A stretch of 64,000 bases of DNA from Diphasiastrum complanatum (taxonomy: Eukaryota; Streptophyta; Lycopodiopsida; Lycopodiales; Lycopodiaceae): assembly GCA_029204225.1 (NCBI GenBank), contig CM055113.1, positions 19,551,798 through 19,615,797 of the forward strand, read 5' to 3'. Shown piece after piece: positions 34,833-46,448 of this stretch. Position 1 is the first letter of the stretch, and every line of letters begins with the position of its first letter. A program made the position numbers and the translations under genes. The notes beneath the pieces were generated by a model. The model worked only from the letters and a program-made list of their open reading frames with translations, had not been told where the DNA came from and made no database searches.

Positions 34833-37800
34833 TTCTTGGCAGAACAAGGCAAGGGGAAACCAAAACAAGCAGGTAACCTTGTCGATGAGGGTGAGATTGA
34901 AGACTCTAGCATCTTCATATCTACATTGTCATATAATCAAGATGATCAAGCATGGTATATTGACTCGGGAGCCACAAGACACATGACAGATAACAAGAAT
35001 TGGTTCAGTAGCTTGAAAGTGTTGGATAATGGAACGTCCGTTTCACAAGAAAATGGTGAGGTTTGTAGGATCAAGGGGATAGACACCGTTTCAATCCAAC
35101 TACTTGATGGCAAAAGCAGGATGATCAGGGAGGTACTTTACGTAGCAGGTTTGAAGAAAAATCCACTTTCTGTTGGAGTCATTACTGATCAAAAGTTGAA
35201 AGTAGAATTCACCCATGATCGTTGCTTTGTGAAGGATATGAACCAAAAGTTCAAAGTTATTGCGGATGGAGTAAGGGAGCCCAATACAAAATTGTACAGG
35301 TTGAATGCTACAATCAAGAGGCAACATGGACTTGTATCGTCCATTCCATTGCAAACTGAGTTGTGGCATAAGAGGCTTGGTCACTTGAACTTGGGAAGCC
35401 TCAATTTGATGAGAAGATTGGAGATGGTAACAAGATTGCCTACCATAGAAGGTCACTTGAAATCGATGTGTGAATCTTGTGTATATGGGAAGCAGCATCG
35501 AGAGAAGTTCAATAAAGGGGGTGTTGCAAAAGCAAAGAACATCCTGGATCTAATCCGCACAGATTTAAGCTGGCCTATGAGGACCATGTTCTTAGGTAAA
35601 GCCTTTTATATCATGACCTTTATCGATGATATGTCACGTAAGACGTGGATCTACTTCTTGAAGAAGAAATCGGATGCATTTGACAACTTCAAGAGCTTCA
35701 AAGCATTGGTCAAAAATCAGATAGGTAGGACGATCAAAGTCCTAAGATTAGATAGTGGAGGTGAGTACAAGTCTAATGACTTCAATGATCTTTGTGATCA
35801 ATGTGGGATTAAAAGACAACTTACGCAAGCTCATACTCCTGCTCTCAATGGTGTAGCTGAGAGCAAGAATCATACGATTGTGGAAAGTGCCAAATCTATG
35901 CTACCTGAAATGAAACTACCAAAAGATTTTTGGTTATAAGCATGTAGCACGACAGTCTATCTTCAAAATAGAAGTCCTATCATTGCCATACCAAAGATAA
36001 CACCTGAGGAAGCATTCACAAAGAAGAAGCCAAAGGTGAACCACTTGCAATTCTTTGGATGTAAGGCTTTTGTACACGTTCCTAAGAAATAGAGATGTAA
36101 ACTTGATGTAAAAGCTATCAAGTGTATATTCCTAGGACATGAAGATCGTGTGAAGGGCTATAGATGTTTTGATCCAGTGGAAAACAAAATCCATATAAGT
36201 CGTGATGTTATCTTTGATGAATCCAAGATGTATGAAGACGAGGATGCTGAGAAGATAGATACATCTAGTGGGAAAGATGGTATAGTAAGGATACCACGTG
36301 ATGATGGTCCATTTATTGACCTTCCAAGTGATGAAAAAAAAAGATACATTTCAAGATACTACTATTCAACCTCAAGAGACGGGTTGGAGAGGTAGGGACA
36401 AACCTTTTGGTGCAAGAAGGATTGAAGTTGTAGGTGACAAACACAAGGAGAAGGATGTACCGTGGGATAAATTTTTACCAGGAAGCCGATCACTTGACAA
36501 GAAGCTCCCTAAGTGGTTTGAGAGATTGTTGGAGAGCCGCGACATGGATGACTTTCCAAGATCATCTATCCAGGGAGAGCTACGAAGATCACAAGAGAGA
36601 AGACACAACTTGAAAGGTATGAAGCAAATTATGCTCTCCTATCTAGCATTATTCAAAGCAAAGAACCTTCGACTTATGATGAAAAGAAGGATGATGACAT
36701 TTGGGTCAAGGCCATGGGAGAGGAGATGGAGTCAATTGCTAAGCATAGTACATAAGACTTAGTAGAACCACCAGTTGGAAAGAAACCCATTGGTTGCAAA
36801 TGGGTATACAGGACTAAGTACCATGCAGATGGAAGTATAGCAAAGCACAAGGCAAGATTGGTGATCAAAGGGTATGCACAAAGTAAAGGCATCAACTATG
36901 AGGAGACCTTTGCGCCGGTTTGTAAGTGGAATACTCTACATCTACTTGTTGCTTTAGATTCACATTTTGGTTGGCCTTTGCATCAGATGGATGTAAAATC
37001 TGCTTTTCTAAATGGTGACTTAGAAGAAGAGGTGTTCATGGATCAACCTGAAGGCTTTGTAGCAAAGGGACAGGAAAATAAAGTATGTCGCTTGAAGAAA
37101 GCACTTTATGGTCTTAAACATGCACCATGTGCGTGGTATAGCAGGATTGATGCCTACTTTCGTTCAAAGGGGATGGTGAGAACACACTTTGATCCAAATC
37201 TATATGTCTTATGCTTTGATGGTATGCTTGCTTTGATTTCTCTTTATGTTGATGACTGGATTATTACGAGAAATAATCAAGAGATGATAAATATGATCAA
37301 GAAAGATCTCATGGAACAATTCGAGATGACAGATCTCAGCCTAATGCATTATTGTTTTGGAGTAGAGGTGTGGCAAAAAAGACACGAAGTGGGCTTAACA
37401 CAGGTGAAGTATGTCAAAGAGTTGCTACACAGGTTTAGGTTGCAGGACTGCAAACCAGCGAATACTCCTATTGAACCAGGTAAAAAGATTTCTAAGCTTG
37501 ATGAGTCACAGTCATTTGATGCTACGCTGTATAGGCAGTCCGTAGGGAGCTTGATTTACCTTACCACGACTAGACCAGATATATGCTATGTTGTTGGCAT
37601 TGTAAGTCAGTTTATGGCAGCACCTATAGAAATGCATTGGAAGGCAGCTAAACGCATTTTGCGTTATGTGAAAGGCACTTCATATTATGGCTTGATTTAT
37701 AGGAAGCATGATGGGTTACCTGAGTTGTGTGGCTATGTGGATGCGGATTGGGAGGTGACTATGATGATCGTAGATCTACCACAGGGTATGTATTCCAGTT

Positions 37801-38192
37801 TTGTGGTAGTTGCTTTTCCTGGTCTAGTAAGAAGCAAAGTACAATCGCTCTTTCCACCACAGAAGTAGAGTATAAGGCAATGTCTAGTGCAACACAGGAA
37901 GCTATATGGCTGAGACAAATCTTGGAAGAAGTTGGCATGAGGCAGAAAAATTCCACGACATTACATAGCGACAGTCAGAGTGGCATTCAGCTAGCAAAGA
38001 ATCCAATGTTCCATGTGAGAACTAAACACATTGAGATTTAGTATCACTTTATACGTGAGAGGCTGCTGAGTCGTGAAATTCATGTTGTTCATTGTAGCAC
38101 AGAAGAACAACTAGCTGATATTTTCACTAAGCCACTTGTTGGAGAAAAGTTTGATAAGTTTAGATCAAAGCTTTCTGTACTTAAAGTTTGTT
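34833..38192 (+). pseudogene. B pol: protease to RNase H, broken
   Basis: The frame 34836-35936 resumes the interrupted gag of B, one base out of register with the upstream part. The protease has AWYIDSGATRHMTD near 34950. Integrase has WHKRLGHLN near 35365, CESCVYGKQ, FIDDMSRKTW, RLDSGGEYKS and GVAESKN (usual ER is ES). Breaks are a stop at 35937-35939, a stop near 36090, frameshifts near 36300 and 36760-36858, a frameshift near 37740-37860 and a stop at 38039-38041. RT carries DVKSAFLNGDLEEEVFM and YVDDWIIT (near 37240). RNase H runs to [18 protein letters not shown] and LADIFTKPL near 38130, ending at about 38192. The lesions make it non-functional, and it is clearly older than C or D. Confidence 0.92.
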
Positions 38193-38233
38193 AACTTTAA
38201 AGCTATGTATATGACCGCATAAAGTAGACTCTA

Positions 38234-38246
38234 CTTTAAGGGAGAG
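38234..38246 (+). promoter_or_regulatory. Polypurine tract of B
   Basis: The purine-rich TTTAAGGGAGAG directly precedes the 3' LTR. Confidence 0.65.
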
Positions 38247-38520
38247 AGTTAGAATTAAAGTAGAATCATTGTGCTATTGTACTGTGGGTCCTATCAGTTG
38301 ATAAGGATCAGTTGGCCTCACCATGTGGCAACTCGACGGGACACGCATCTCGCCAACGACAACCTGGGTCATGCACGGGTTGCCTGAGTGAACAACTATA
38401 TGTATAGTGTAATTTTGTTTTGAGAAATATAATTGCTTTGTGAGCTTGCTGGTGAGAGTGTTTTCTGTCTGTGTTACTGTGTAGCATGATCTATGTTCCT
38501 GTGCAAAGCAAATTCTAAGT
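38247..38520 (+). repeat. 3' LTR of B (274 bp)
   Basis: Aligns with 20355-20616. It has 12 extra bases after GGGACACGCA and scattered substitutions, so B is much older than C and D. Same AG...GT termini. Followed by GTATC, the target duplication. Confidence 0.88.
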
Positions 38521-38525
38521 GTATC

Positions 38526-40126
38526 TTCCCAATGCTTTGGTGAATATATCAGCTACATTCCCTCGAAGAAATATGTTGAAGCTCCACCTCCTTTCCATGA
38601 CTTGCTCTTGCACAAAGTGATATGCCATCTCAATATGCTTGCTCTTAGCATAAAAAATAGGATTGCTTGCCAACTTTTGGGCTAAAAAGTTGTCACAAAA
38701 GATGATTGGGCTCTCTAAAAAATCCAGCAAGTGAAGATCCTTGATCATCCTCTTGATCCATATCATCTCCTTGTGCAATGAGTAAGGGCTTTGTACTCGA
38801 CTCACTAGATGACAATGAGATAGTCACTTGTTTCTTTGACATCCATGATATAGCTCCATCATTATGAAAATACAATGTGCACTTATGGATTTCATATCCA
38901 TTTGATTCCCAACAAAGTCTACATCTGAAAATCCAAAAAAGTTAGGTGATGGTCCCTCATACAATATGCCAAAATCTCTAGAACTTGAGATGTATCTTAG
39001 CACCCTCTTTCCTAGCTTCCAATGCTTCTCATTAGGATCTTGCATAAATTGGTGTAATCTACCAATACAAGAGCTTATATCTGGTCTTGTGATGGTTAGA
39101 TATATAAGTGAACCAACTAGATTTCTATAGAGAGTAATATCCTTGAAGGATCTTTCATTACCTCTTATAATTAGCTTACAATTGACTTTGCAGGTGTATC
39201 ACAAGACTTTGCATCTACCATATGAAATATTTCTAGAATAGAATTAGCATACTTCTCTTGAAAAATGAATGTAGATTATGAAGTACTAATCACTTCTACC
39301 CCTAGAATGTAATGCAAATAACCAAGATCACACACCTCAGACTCGTCCTTGAGAGCACTCTTGATATCATCAACATCTCGGTTGTGATGATATCATCTAC
39401 ATAGGTTAGCAAAATGGTAACATCATTTCCAGAAAATCTACAATAAAGTGAATGACCATACTCACTCATAAAAAAGTTTTGAGAGAGTAAAAATGTGTTA
39501 AGCTTAGCATACCAGCTCCTTGGTGCTTTCTTAAGACCATACAAAATGTTTTGTAGAAGACATTTTGGCTTTGTAGATGAAATGTAGCTCTCAGGTTGCT
39601 CCATGTACACTTCCTCCTCAAGATCACCATTCAAGAATGAATTAGTAATATCCCATAAATCCCATCCAAAAAGAGTAGCAAGAGACATGATGACCCAAAT
39701 GCTCACCATCTTTGCCACGGGTGCAAAGGACTCATCATAGTCAATACCATGTTCTTGTGCATATCCCTTGGCCTTATGCTTATTGATAGATCCAGCTTGG
39801 TTAGTCTTCACCTTGAAGATCCATTTGCATCCAATAGCTTTCTTGTCCTTAGGTAACTCCACCAATCTCCACGTATCATTTTTTCATAAGAGCTTTATAC
39901 TCAAGATCCATTGCTTGGATCCACTCCTCTTTGTTCCTTGTTTCATCTACACATGTAGGTTCATAAAAAGAGGTTAGGAAAGCATATTTTGTTCCTACAA
40001 CAACTTGCTTACCTTCCTCATCATATGTGAGCCTTGAAGGCGTTTGACTTTGCTATGATGTTCTCCTTGGCTTTTGACTTGATGAAGGTCCTTCATCATC
40101 ACCATCTAAAGTAGTATCCATGTCAT
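38526..40126 (-). pseudogene. Relic E: copia RT-RNase H, D family
   Basis: On the minus strand, RT starts near 39870 (VELPKDKKAIGCKWIFKVKT), passes FAPVAKMVS, TNSFLNGDLEEEVYMEQ and LYGLKKAPRSWY, with LLTYVDDII near 39410. RNase H follows with FSDVDFVGNQMDMKSISA near 38920, ending ADIFTKALGRY near 38530. The frame is broken at many places. The KARLV segment is missing (KHKAKGYAQ). It is close to D in sequence and ends at its linker near 40126, where unrelated plus-strand fragment F begins. The last codons lie left of B (20280-20354). Confidence 0.9.
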
Positions 40127-41566
40127 CAACATCGAGAAGGAAAGAGAACCTATATCATTTGAAGGTACACCTACCTACAGATCAGGTGCATCAGACTCAT
40201 GACAACTCGCCAGACACTCTGTGGCACAGAAGACTCTGCCACATGAACTCAATGACACTTTACCAGACAAGCCATCATGGAGCGATAACAAGGTCAGCAT
40301 CTCGAATGCAACCAGTTCGACCACCTGTGATGCATGTTTGAAGGGCAAGATGTCATGCACTCCATTCATCAAAGACTCCTACAAAACGACTAAGATTTTG
40401 GAGCTAGTGCATTTTGACATCTGTGGTCCATTCAATGTGATCTCAGTAGGAGGCTCAAAATATTATATAATCTTCATTGATGATTATAGAAAATTTGCCA
40501 GAGTGTATTTTATTCAGAATAAATTTGAAGCACTTGATAAATTCATTGAATATGTGAATTGGACTGAGAGATGTATAGGCAATAAAGTGAAGTAGATCAG
40601 ATAGATCGAGGTGGCAAATACATCTCAAATCGCTTCACTGACTTCTGCAATGATCATGGCATCATGCACAAAAGAATTGCAGCCTACACACCGCAGCACA
40701 ATGGTGTTGCTGAACAAAAGAACAGGACCCTGATGGAAGCAGCCAGATGCATGATGGCCTACTCAAAAGCTCCAAGGGCACTATGGGCTGAAATAGTAGC
40801 TATAGCCGCATACATCTAGGATAGAAGATGCAAGTCTGGTGTCCCTCACACGACACCACATGAGCTACGGTGGAGTAGAAAGCCCAATTTGTCTCATGTC
40901 AGAATCTTTGGCTATGTAGCTTATGCACATATTCCTGATAAGCTTTGAAAGAACCTTAATGAGAAAGCCGAACAAGGATTTCTGGTAGGTTATGATAACA
41001 ACTCGTCATACCATAGAGTCTACATTCCAGACACAAACATTGTGAAAACAGTGAGAGATGTCAGATTCGATGAAAGCAGGACAATGGCCAATGACGATCC
41101 TGTCAGCTACGAAGTTCTAGAGAGAAAGTACTATGACCTACCACCAATGAAAGAGAGAACATAGGAAGAACATGAAAACAAATTTTTTTGAGTCGTCTCC
41201 CATTTGAACGACGAATCTGACAAAGAAAGTTTGAGAGGCAACCTGCCACCGCAGTTTCTGTAAATTGAGATGGTTCCGGATTGAGCAGAGCAGACAAAGA
41301 CAAAGGCATAGTTGTCCCAGGAGGATCTCCTAGAAGGTCGACAAGACCACAAAGAGCGCCAACAAGATATGTGCCAGGCAACTCAGATTCCACATCAGAA
41401 GAGTTATGCGGATTCAGTGGCGAACCACAGACTTTCGAGGAAGCAATTGACAATCCAGAGAAGGACAAATGGATCCAAGCCATGAACGAAGAGATGGAGT
41501 CCATGAGAAAGAACCAAGTATGGATGTTGGAGCCATTATCACATAAGCGCAAGACTGTCAAATGCA
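40127..41566 (+). pseudogene. Fragment F: copia integrase to RT start, inverted relative to G
   Basis: It starts abruptly at SRRKENLYHLKVHL, then TLWHRRLCHMNSMTLYQ (near 40220), CDACLKGKMS, LVHFDICGPFNVISVGGSKY, FIDDYRKFARVYF, then after frame breaks GGKYISNRF (near 40615), NGVAEQKNRTLMEAARC, GYVAYAHIP, GFLVGYDNNSSYHRVY. The linker GSPRRSTRPQRAPTRY follows, and the RT start WMLEPLSHKRKTVKCK ends at about 41566. Stops are at about 40818, 40947 and 41162, and frameshifts occur near 40330 and 40590. It belongs to the same family as H and G. At 41566 it joins the minus-strand RNase H end of G. Confidence 0.9.
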
Positions 41567-42690
41567 AGACTGCTCCTTTGCCTCTCGAAGAGCCTTTTGC
41601 CCAAAGCTTTAGTGAAGATGTCAGCGACCATATCTTTCATTCCTATGAAGGTGGTCTGCATCATCTTCCTTTCAATCATATCCTTGATCAAGTGATATTT
41701 GATCGCAATGTGCTTCGTTCTTGAGTGGAACACAGGATCTTTTGTTAGGTGCATCGTAGAGGTGTTGTCCATCTGCAAGACCAATGGCTCATTTCTTGTT
41801 TCGTCCAATTTGTCCAGGAATTGTCTTAGCCAAATTATTTTGTTGGCCATCTTTGTTGCTGCTACGTATTGTGCTTTGCAGGACGATTGGACTACAATGG
41901 TCTGCTTCTTGCTGACCCAAAGAACTACTACTCCTGATGTGATGGTGCATCCTCTTGAGGCGCTTGTATAGTTATCCCTGAGAGATGCCCAGCTAGCATC
42001 ACTATAGGAAAGTATCTTGAGATCTGCACCACAACAATAACACATGCCATAATCCCTCATTAATTGAAGATATTGCAAAATTCGTTTTGCAATCTTCCAA
42101 TGTGTCAAGCCTGGATTTGTACAAAATTGGCTCATCCTGAATACTGCATAAGCAATATCAGGACGTGTGTTGTCTGCAAGGTACATCAATGAATCTATTA
42201 GCCTCCTGTAGGGTGTGAGCTGCATCTGTTCTCTTTCTTCCTCAATCTTTGGACAATCGTCATTTGTTAGCACCATCCCTGCGAGCATTGGAGTGTTTGC
42301 TCCTTTGCAATTCAGCATCCCAAAGTCCTCTAGGATCTTTTGGGTGTATCTAGACTGGTGAAGGTATAACTTGCCTCCCTCATAGTCCCTTTCAATTTGT
42401 AAGCCTAGGTAACACCTGGCTTCTCCCAAATCCACTATCTCGAAATGCTTCGAGATGTTTGTCTTTACTTCAGCAATTAGCTGCTCACTCCTGCAAAGTA
42501 TCAGAGTGTCATCCACACAAACAGCCACTATGATGATCTGCCCATCTGTAACTCTGACATACACATTGGAGTCAGCCAATAGAGGCTTGAATCCCAATGA
42601 TTTTAGGGCCTGATCCTTCTTCTTATACGTATGCCCGTCTCTTCTGCATCTCGTGCAGGTCTTCTTGTGAGCATCTTGTTGTTTTGACCT
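41567..42690 (-). pseudogene. Element G: gag knuckle fused to RT-RNase H
   Basis: The minus frame 42852-41539 is open for 437 codons but is a deletion product. Basic gag tail and knuckle CTRCRRDGH run to TYKK, then the frame jumps to KDQALKSLGFKPLLAD within RT, losing protease, integrase and the RT palm start. It goes on through VAVCVDDTLIL (YVDD changed to CVDD), TRPDIAYAVFRMSQ, RNase H YSDASWASL, SSCKAQYVA, LQMDNTSTMHL, HSRTKHIAIKYHLIKD and ADIFTKALGKRLFERQRSS. The open frame is fortuitous; no enzyme would be complete. The missing middle is partly supplied in F, inverted. Confidence 0.88.
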
Positions 42691-43930
42691 CCCTTTGGTC
42701 TTCCAGTTGCTTTTGCTGGTCCCCTTTGCTTGTTGGTCATGATCCTGCCTCTGATTCAACTCCCTCTTAGGCTTGAACTTTTTCTCTGATTTTTCTCTAT
42801 TGCCGTAGAGTGCCTGGTCAGAACCATCTTTGTGATCAAGATGCTCTCTCACCTTGACTTCCTCTCAAATCTAGACAATCGCCTTTCGAGGTTCATGGCA
42901 GGATCTTTCGCGAGTAGGGTTCGTGTCATCTGGAAAGATCTAGGTAAGGCTCTCAATAGATATGTGAGCTGCTTCTTAGCTGATACTGCATTCTCTACTC
43001 CTGAGTTGTGTAGTGATAGAAATAGATGAAAGAGGTGAGGTCTTTTCCATCCCACTGTAGATTCGTCAGCTGATCTTCCAGCATCATAATTTGACTTCTT
43101 AATTTCGTTTGAAATCTTGTGAGAAGTGCATCCTACATCTCCTTGTCTTTGGAGAGTGTAGCCAGGTCAAGTGTAAGGCTATCTTCGATGGAAGATGATA
43201 GCAAGGCTACTGCCTTGTCATTTTAAATGTGTTAAAAGAATCGGATGAGCAATGAATGATATCTTTGAACCATCAAGAACTTCATAAAAGATGGATGAAA
43301 CTGATTCATGATCTGATGATTAGAAACTATGTATATGCAAAGGGTCAATTGGTAGTAAACTCATACCGTATTAAATGCTAAAAGTTTCAATGGGGTGGGT
43401 TGAGCCAAAGTAAATGATCAATATTGAAAATTTAAGAGTCTTTGAGAGAGATATTTGTAAACTAGTTAAGGTAGATCAATTTATTTGTTAATTTGGTAGC
43501 ACACTGACTATTTATAAGCAATGGTAAAATTTAGTAGTTGAAAAATTTTACTAAATATCAAGAATTTTAATCGTTTAGAAGGCCGTCCTTAATGTAGGAT
43601 ATTTGAGGGAAACTCAGACGATGCAACTCAAAAGGACGTTCCACAAACATTGCTCCTATTTTTAGTCATGAAATTGCAATTTACAAGGACCATCAAATCT
43701 ATGATGATGGTATGATCTACCATGTCTTGTAAGTATCAAAAATGTCTTAACTTTCCAGGCTAGAAAGTTAGATCCTAAAGAATTAAGTATGGTGCAGATC
43801 TTGTCCTGCATGATGCTGATTGAAGCCATTGCTTCTTGAAGTATGTTTTTCTTGTCGTTTGGTTGATTGTCTGAGTGCTTGGCCTCCTGGATCTGCTAGC
43901 TTCTTGGCTATGTCAGAATATGACAAGGTG
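42691..43930 (-). pseudogene. Element G: gag with a foreign segment
   Basis: On the minus strand gag starts near 43834 (MASI, as in H) and matches H to about 43740. The segment 43225-43738 has no counterpart in H; H has about 105 bp of gag there. Gag similarity resumes near 43225-43140 and continues with frame breaks to the K/R-rich region (42852 onward). It is thus a pseudogene whose gag has lost a piece and gained about 510 bp of unrecognised AT-rich sequence. Confidence 0.7.
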
Positions 43931-43942
43931 GCTCTGATACCA
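43931..43942 (-). promoter_or_regulatory. Primer-binding site of G
   Basis: GCTCTGATACCA on plus is TGGTATCAGAGC on minus. Four bases (CTAT) separate it from the LTR, as CCGA does in H. Confidence 0.88.
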
Positions 43943-43946
43943 CTAT

Positions 43947-44797
43947 TGGGAGTCGAGCGATGGTCCGATACAAATGATGAGAATTGTGAGAAGAAAATTC
44001 ACAAAACATTTGCAACTTTCTTTTGAGATTCGGATGGAGTTCATATGCGTTCGCTGGGCACTACCAGCTGAAACACTCCTACAATCCTCCAGGGGGTAGT
44101 CAGGTACTACTGATCTATGTTCATAAAATTAATACAACATTTGACTTCGTTTCAACCAAGGTACGGAATTCAAAGGGAACAAGAAAACTCAGACATATTA
44201 AAATAAACAGCATAAGCATTCGACATCCAAGATCAAACACAACCAGAAAATTAATCTATATTCATTTTCTCTAATTTCTTTAGGGCACTGCATGCGAATT
44301 CATGCAGGGCGTTGGCGTGAGAGAAGCACGGCTCTCTCACGAGTAGTAGTCTTGCTTCACTAGCGGACAATTGATCTTCTGATCCTAGATAGAATTATCT
44401 TTTCGCACGCAGCCGAAGCTTCTATCTGTGTTTGTCTTGATTGCTTACTAGCATCAGACTTCTTCTTGGGTATCTCTTTTCTTTTTAGTTACACTCTATG
44501 TATCATGTTCAGATATTGTCGAGTATAATTCAGTAAGTACGGTCTCTTTGTGCAAATCTAAGATTAGAGTGATTAATCATCTACAACTAACCAAAGAATT
44601 ACAAGAGTGGCAGATTAGCCACGACCTAGGAGGTATCTGCTGACGTCATGCCATCAGGTCAGATCTCTGTACTTCTGGGTACTTGCGTGATCTCTGGTGG
44701 TACTCCTAGGAGCATGAGGATAGAACAGGTTTCTTTTCCACCGTTGGTTTCATTTACCTCATCTGCCTTTCTCTCTTACTGGACCGCAAAGGAATCT
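43947..44797 (-). repeat. 5' LTR of G (about 850 bp)
   Basis: It starts TGGGAGTCGAGC on the plus strand. Several blocks align with the LTR of H (52333 onward), including TCCTACAATCCTCCAG, GATCTTCTGAT and GAGTGGCAGATTAGCCACG. The far end near GACCGCA (44797) is inferred from where fragment O begins (about 44808). No matching 3' LTR was found beyond F. Confidence 0.7.
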
Positions 44798-44807
44798 ACT
44801 TAGGTAG

Positions 44808-45420
44808 GCATGCATCTAACCTTAGAGCTTTAGAACACTCACATAGTGTCCTATTTCTCCTCTTGGCCACCCCATTTTGTTGAGGAGTGTAGGAGCAAGA
44901 TAACTCCTTCTTGATCCCTTCTTCATCATAAAAGTCTTTAAATTTATTGGAGATATATTCTCCTCCATTATCACTTCTAAAGAACTTGATCTTGTGATTA
45001 TGATGCTTTTCAACAAAAGTCTTGAACTTTACAAAACTCTCAAAAACATGTGCTTTAGAGGAAAGTAGATATACCCATCCATATCTTGAGTAGTCATCTA
45101 TAAAGGTGACAAACATTGTAGCTCCACCATTGCTCTTTGTGCTAGCAAAATGCACATTTGAGTGGATCAACTCGAGAGGATGACTTGTCTTTGTGATTGA
45201 GCTTAAAAAATGTAACTTGTGTGCATAGCTTCCATGGACTTGGTGTTGATGTGACCAAGCCTCTTGTGGCACAAGTCAAATGTGGTCATCTTGGTCTCCT
45301 CGGCTACCATCACAACTTGGTTAGGATTTACAAAAGCATCAAGCTTAAATAACCTCCCAAACCCTGTTCCCCTTGCTATGATCATCCCACTTTTCTTTGG
45401 CACATGTGGCATCTATGTAC
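44808..45420 (-). pseudogene. Fragment O: copia integrase piece
   Basis: On the minus strand GFGRLFKLDAFVNPN is followed by CHKRLGHINTKSMEAM, then after a frame change HPLELIHSNVHF, NGGATMFVTFIDDYSRYGW, FRSDNGGEYISNKF and TPQQNGVAKRRNRTL (usual ERKN is KRRN), ending RLDACLPK at the LTR of G. Part of the zinc-binding module (CxxC) is deleted. It is nearest to the A/K type of integrase. On its other side it is fused directly to a short LTR start. Confidence 0.88.
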
Positions 45421-45488
45421 ATGGCCATCTTGCAATTACAATGCATGTGACCAAAATTGGCCAAGCTAGAATTGTGATATTTTAATAT
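45395..45488 (-). repeat. LTR start shared with fragment P
   Basis: On the minus strand TATTAAAATATCACAATTC and the next 75 bp match the beginning of the LTR at 10555. It is cut after about 95 bp and joined to integrase-side sequence, so an internal deletion created the join. Confidence 0.75.
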
Positions 45489-45744
45489 CTGGACCAACGA
45501 TAGTACAGTTCATCACTGGAATCCGCTCTAGTTGTGTCATTTGTATACAACAGAAACAAAATAGGAAATTAGTCTGGAATGAATATTGATCTTGTTTGCA
45601 TACCATATTTAGAAAATGGCATATTTAATCTAGTTTTCTGAAGTCGTCCTGCTATCTGCAGAGTCATAAACAACGCATTTAAATACACGTAAATATATTA
45701 AAAAAAATTCTGATATATATTAAAACACACGTACCACTGATTTC
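45489..45744. other. No gene seen
   Basis: AT-rich spacer between O and the LTR of J with no recognisable feature. Confidence 0.5.
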
Positions 45745-45760
45745 TAAAAAATAAAAAAAT

Positions 45761-46436
45761 TGCCTACATTGGCAAATCTAGCCATGTAGAATACTGTACA
45801 TTTTGTCAATATTTTTTGTTAGTCACATGAATGGCCAAAGTGCCACTTGTAAATTCACACCTAAAGTAGGCTACCATGAGTCAAGAAGAGTTGTTGTGTC
45901 CATTTGGTATTGATTCCTACTTTGTAGGATCTAGACCTTGATTTATGATGAGATTTGTACCTACCATGCACCTACCAAGCATGACTCTTGGATCTAGGCT
46001 ATGGTTTTCACATCAGGGCAAGAAAGTTGAGTCTACTTCCTTATTACATGCTTGATTTTCACCTAACTTGGCAAAGGAAGTGTCTTTTACTATGTATTCC
46101 CATTCTCCATAATGAGGAGATAGAAACTTTTTGGAGCCTCAAGGAGAAACTTGAGTTTTCTCTCTATGTATTGTGATTGCTTTTGATTCCAATGAAACCC
46201 AGCTTTGCACCTAACTCGATCTACAGGCCGTAATACAACCTCATTTCCACACGTGTGAAGTCGGGTTATAGTTTTTGATCAATGCTCTGATTGTCTCTAC
46301 TTGTTTTCTATCAAGCTGCTAAACTAGATCTTGTTTTCTGATGACTAGTATTTGATAGATTGTTTAACAAGCACACAATCAACCTTGTGGATCATTCAAA
46401 GATCCATTTATGGTCCTTAGTACTATACTTTTAACA
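45761..46436 (+). repeat. 5' LTR of element J
   Basis: TGCCTACATTGG...TACTTTTAACA, aligning to the 3' LTR of A over its length. The first 10 or so bases (TGTGAAAAAT in A) are altered here, so the true start may be 45745-45761. It contains GGCCGTAATAC and, about 20 bp later, CACACGTGTG (46248-46257). Confidence 0.85.
46248..46257. promoter_or_regulatory. G-box palindrome in J LTR
   Basis: CACACGTGTG followed by AAG. The equivalent position in A (near 4211) is degraded. A further copy lies at 46596-46605 in the J leader. Confidence 0.5.
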
Positions 46437-46448
46437 TGGTATCAGAGC
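46437..46448 (+). promoter_or_regulatory. Primer-binding site of J
   Basis: TGGTATCAGAGC directly after the LTR, a perfect match to the plant initiator tRNA type. A leader of about 620 bp follows. Confidence 0.92.

Larger units (their letters stand above)
20355..38520 (+). mobile_element. Element B: copia retrotransposon carrying C and D
   Basis: It is bounded by direct LTRs (20355-20616 and 38247-38520) and the target duplication GTATC (20350-20354 and 38521-38525). It lies in the pol 3' end of relic E. Of 18.2 kb, 12.2 kb is the later insertion C (with D inside), so B itself is about 6 kb. Its coding region is broken by an inversion in gag, a frameshift at the knuckle, several stops and frameshifts in pol, and by C. 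It belongs to a different copia lineage from A, C and D: short LTRs and a KHIEI*YHFIRE RNase H tail. Confidence 0.92.

Noticed and set aside
41539-42852. 437-codon open frame that could look like an intact gene
   Set aside because: It is a deletion fusion of gag knuckle to mid-RT in element G, lacking protease, integrase and the RT start, with CVDD in place of YVDD.
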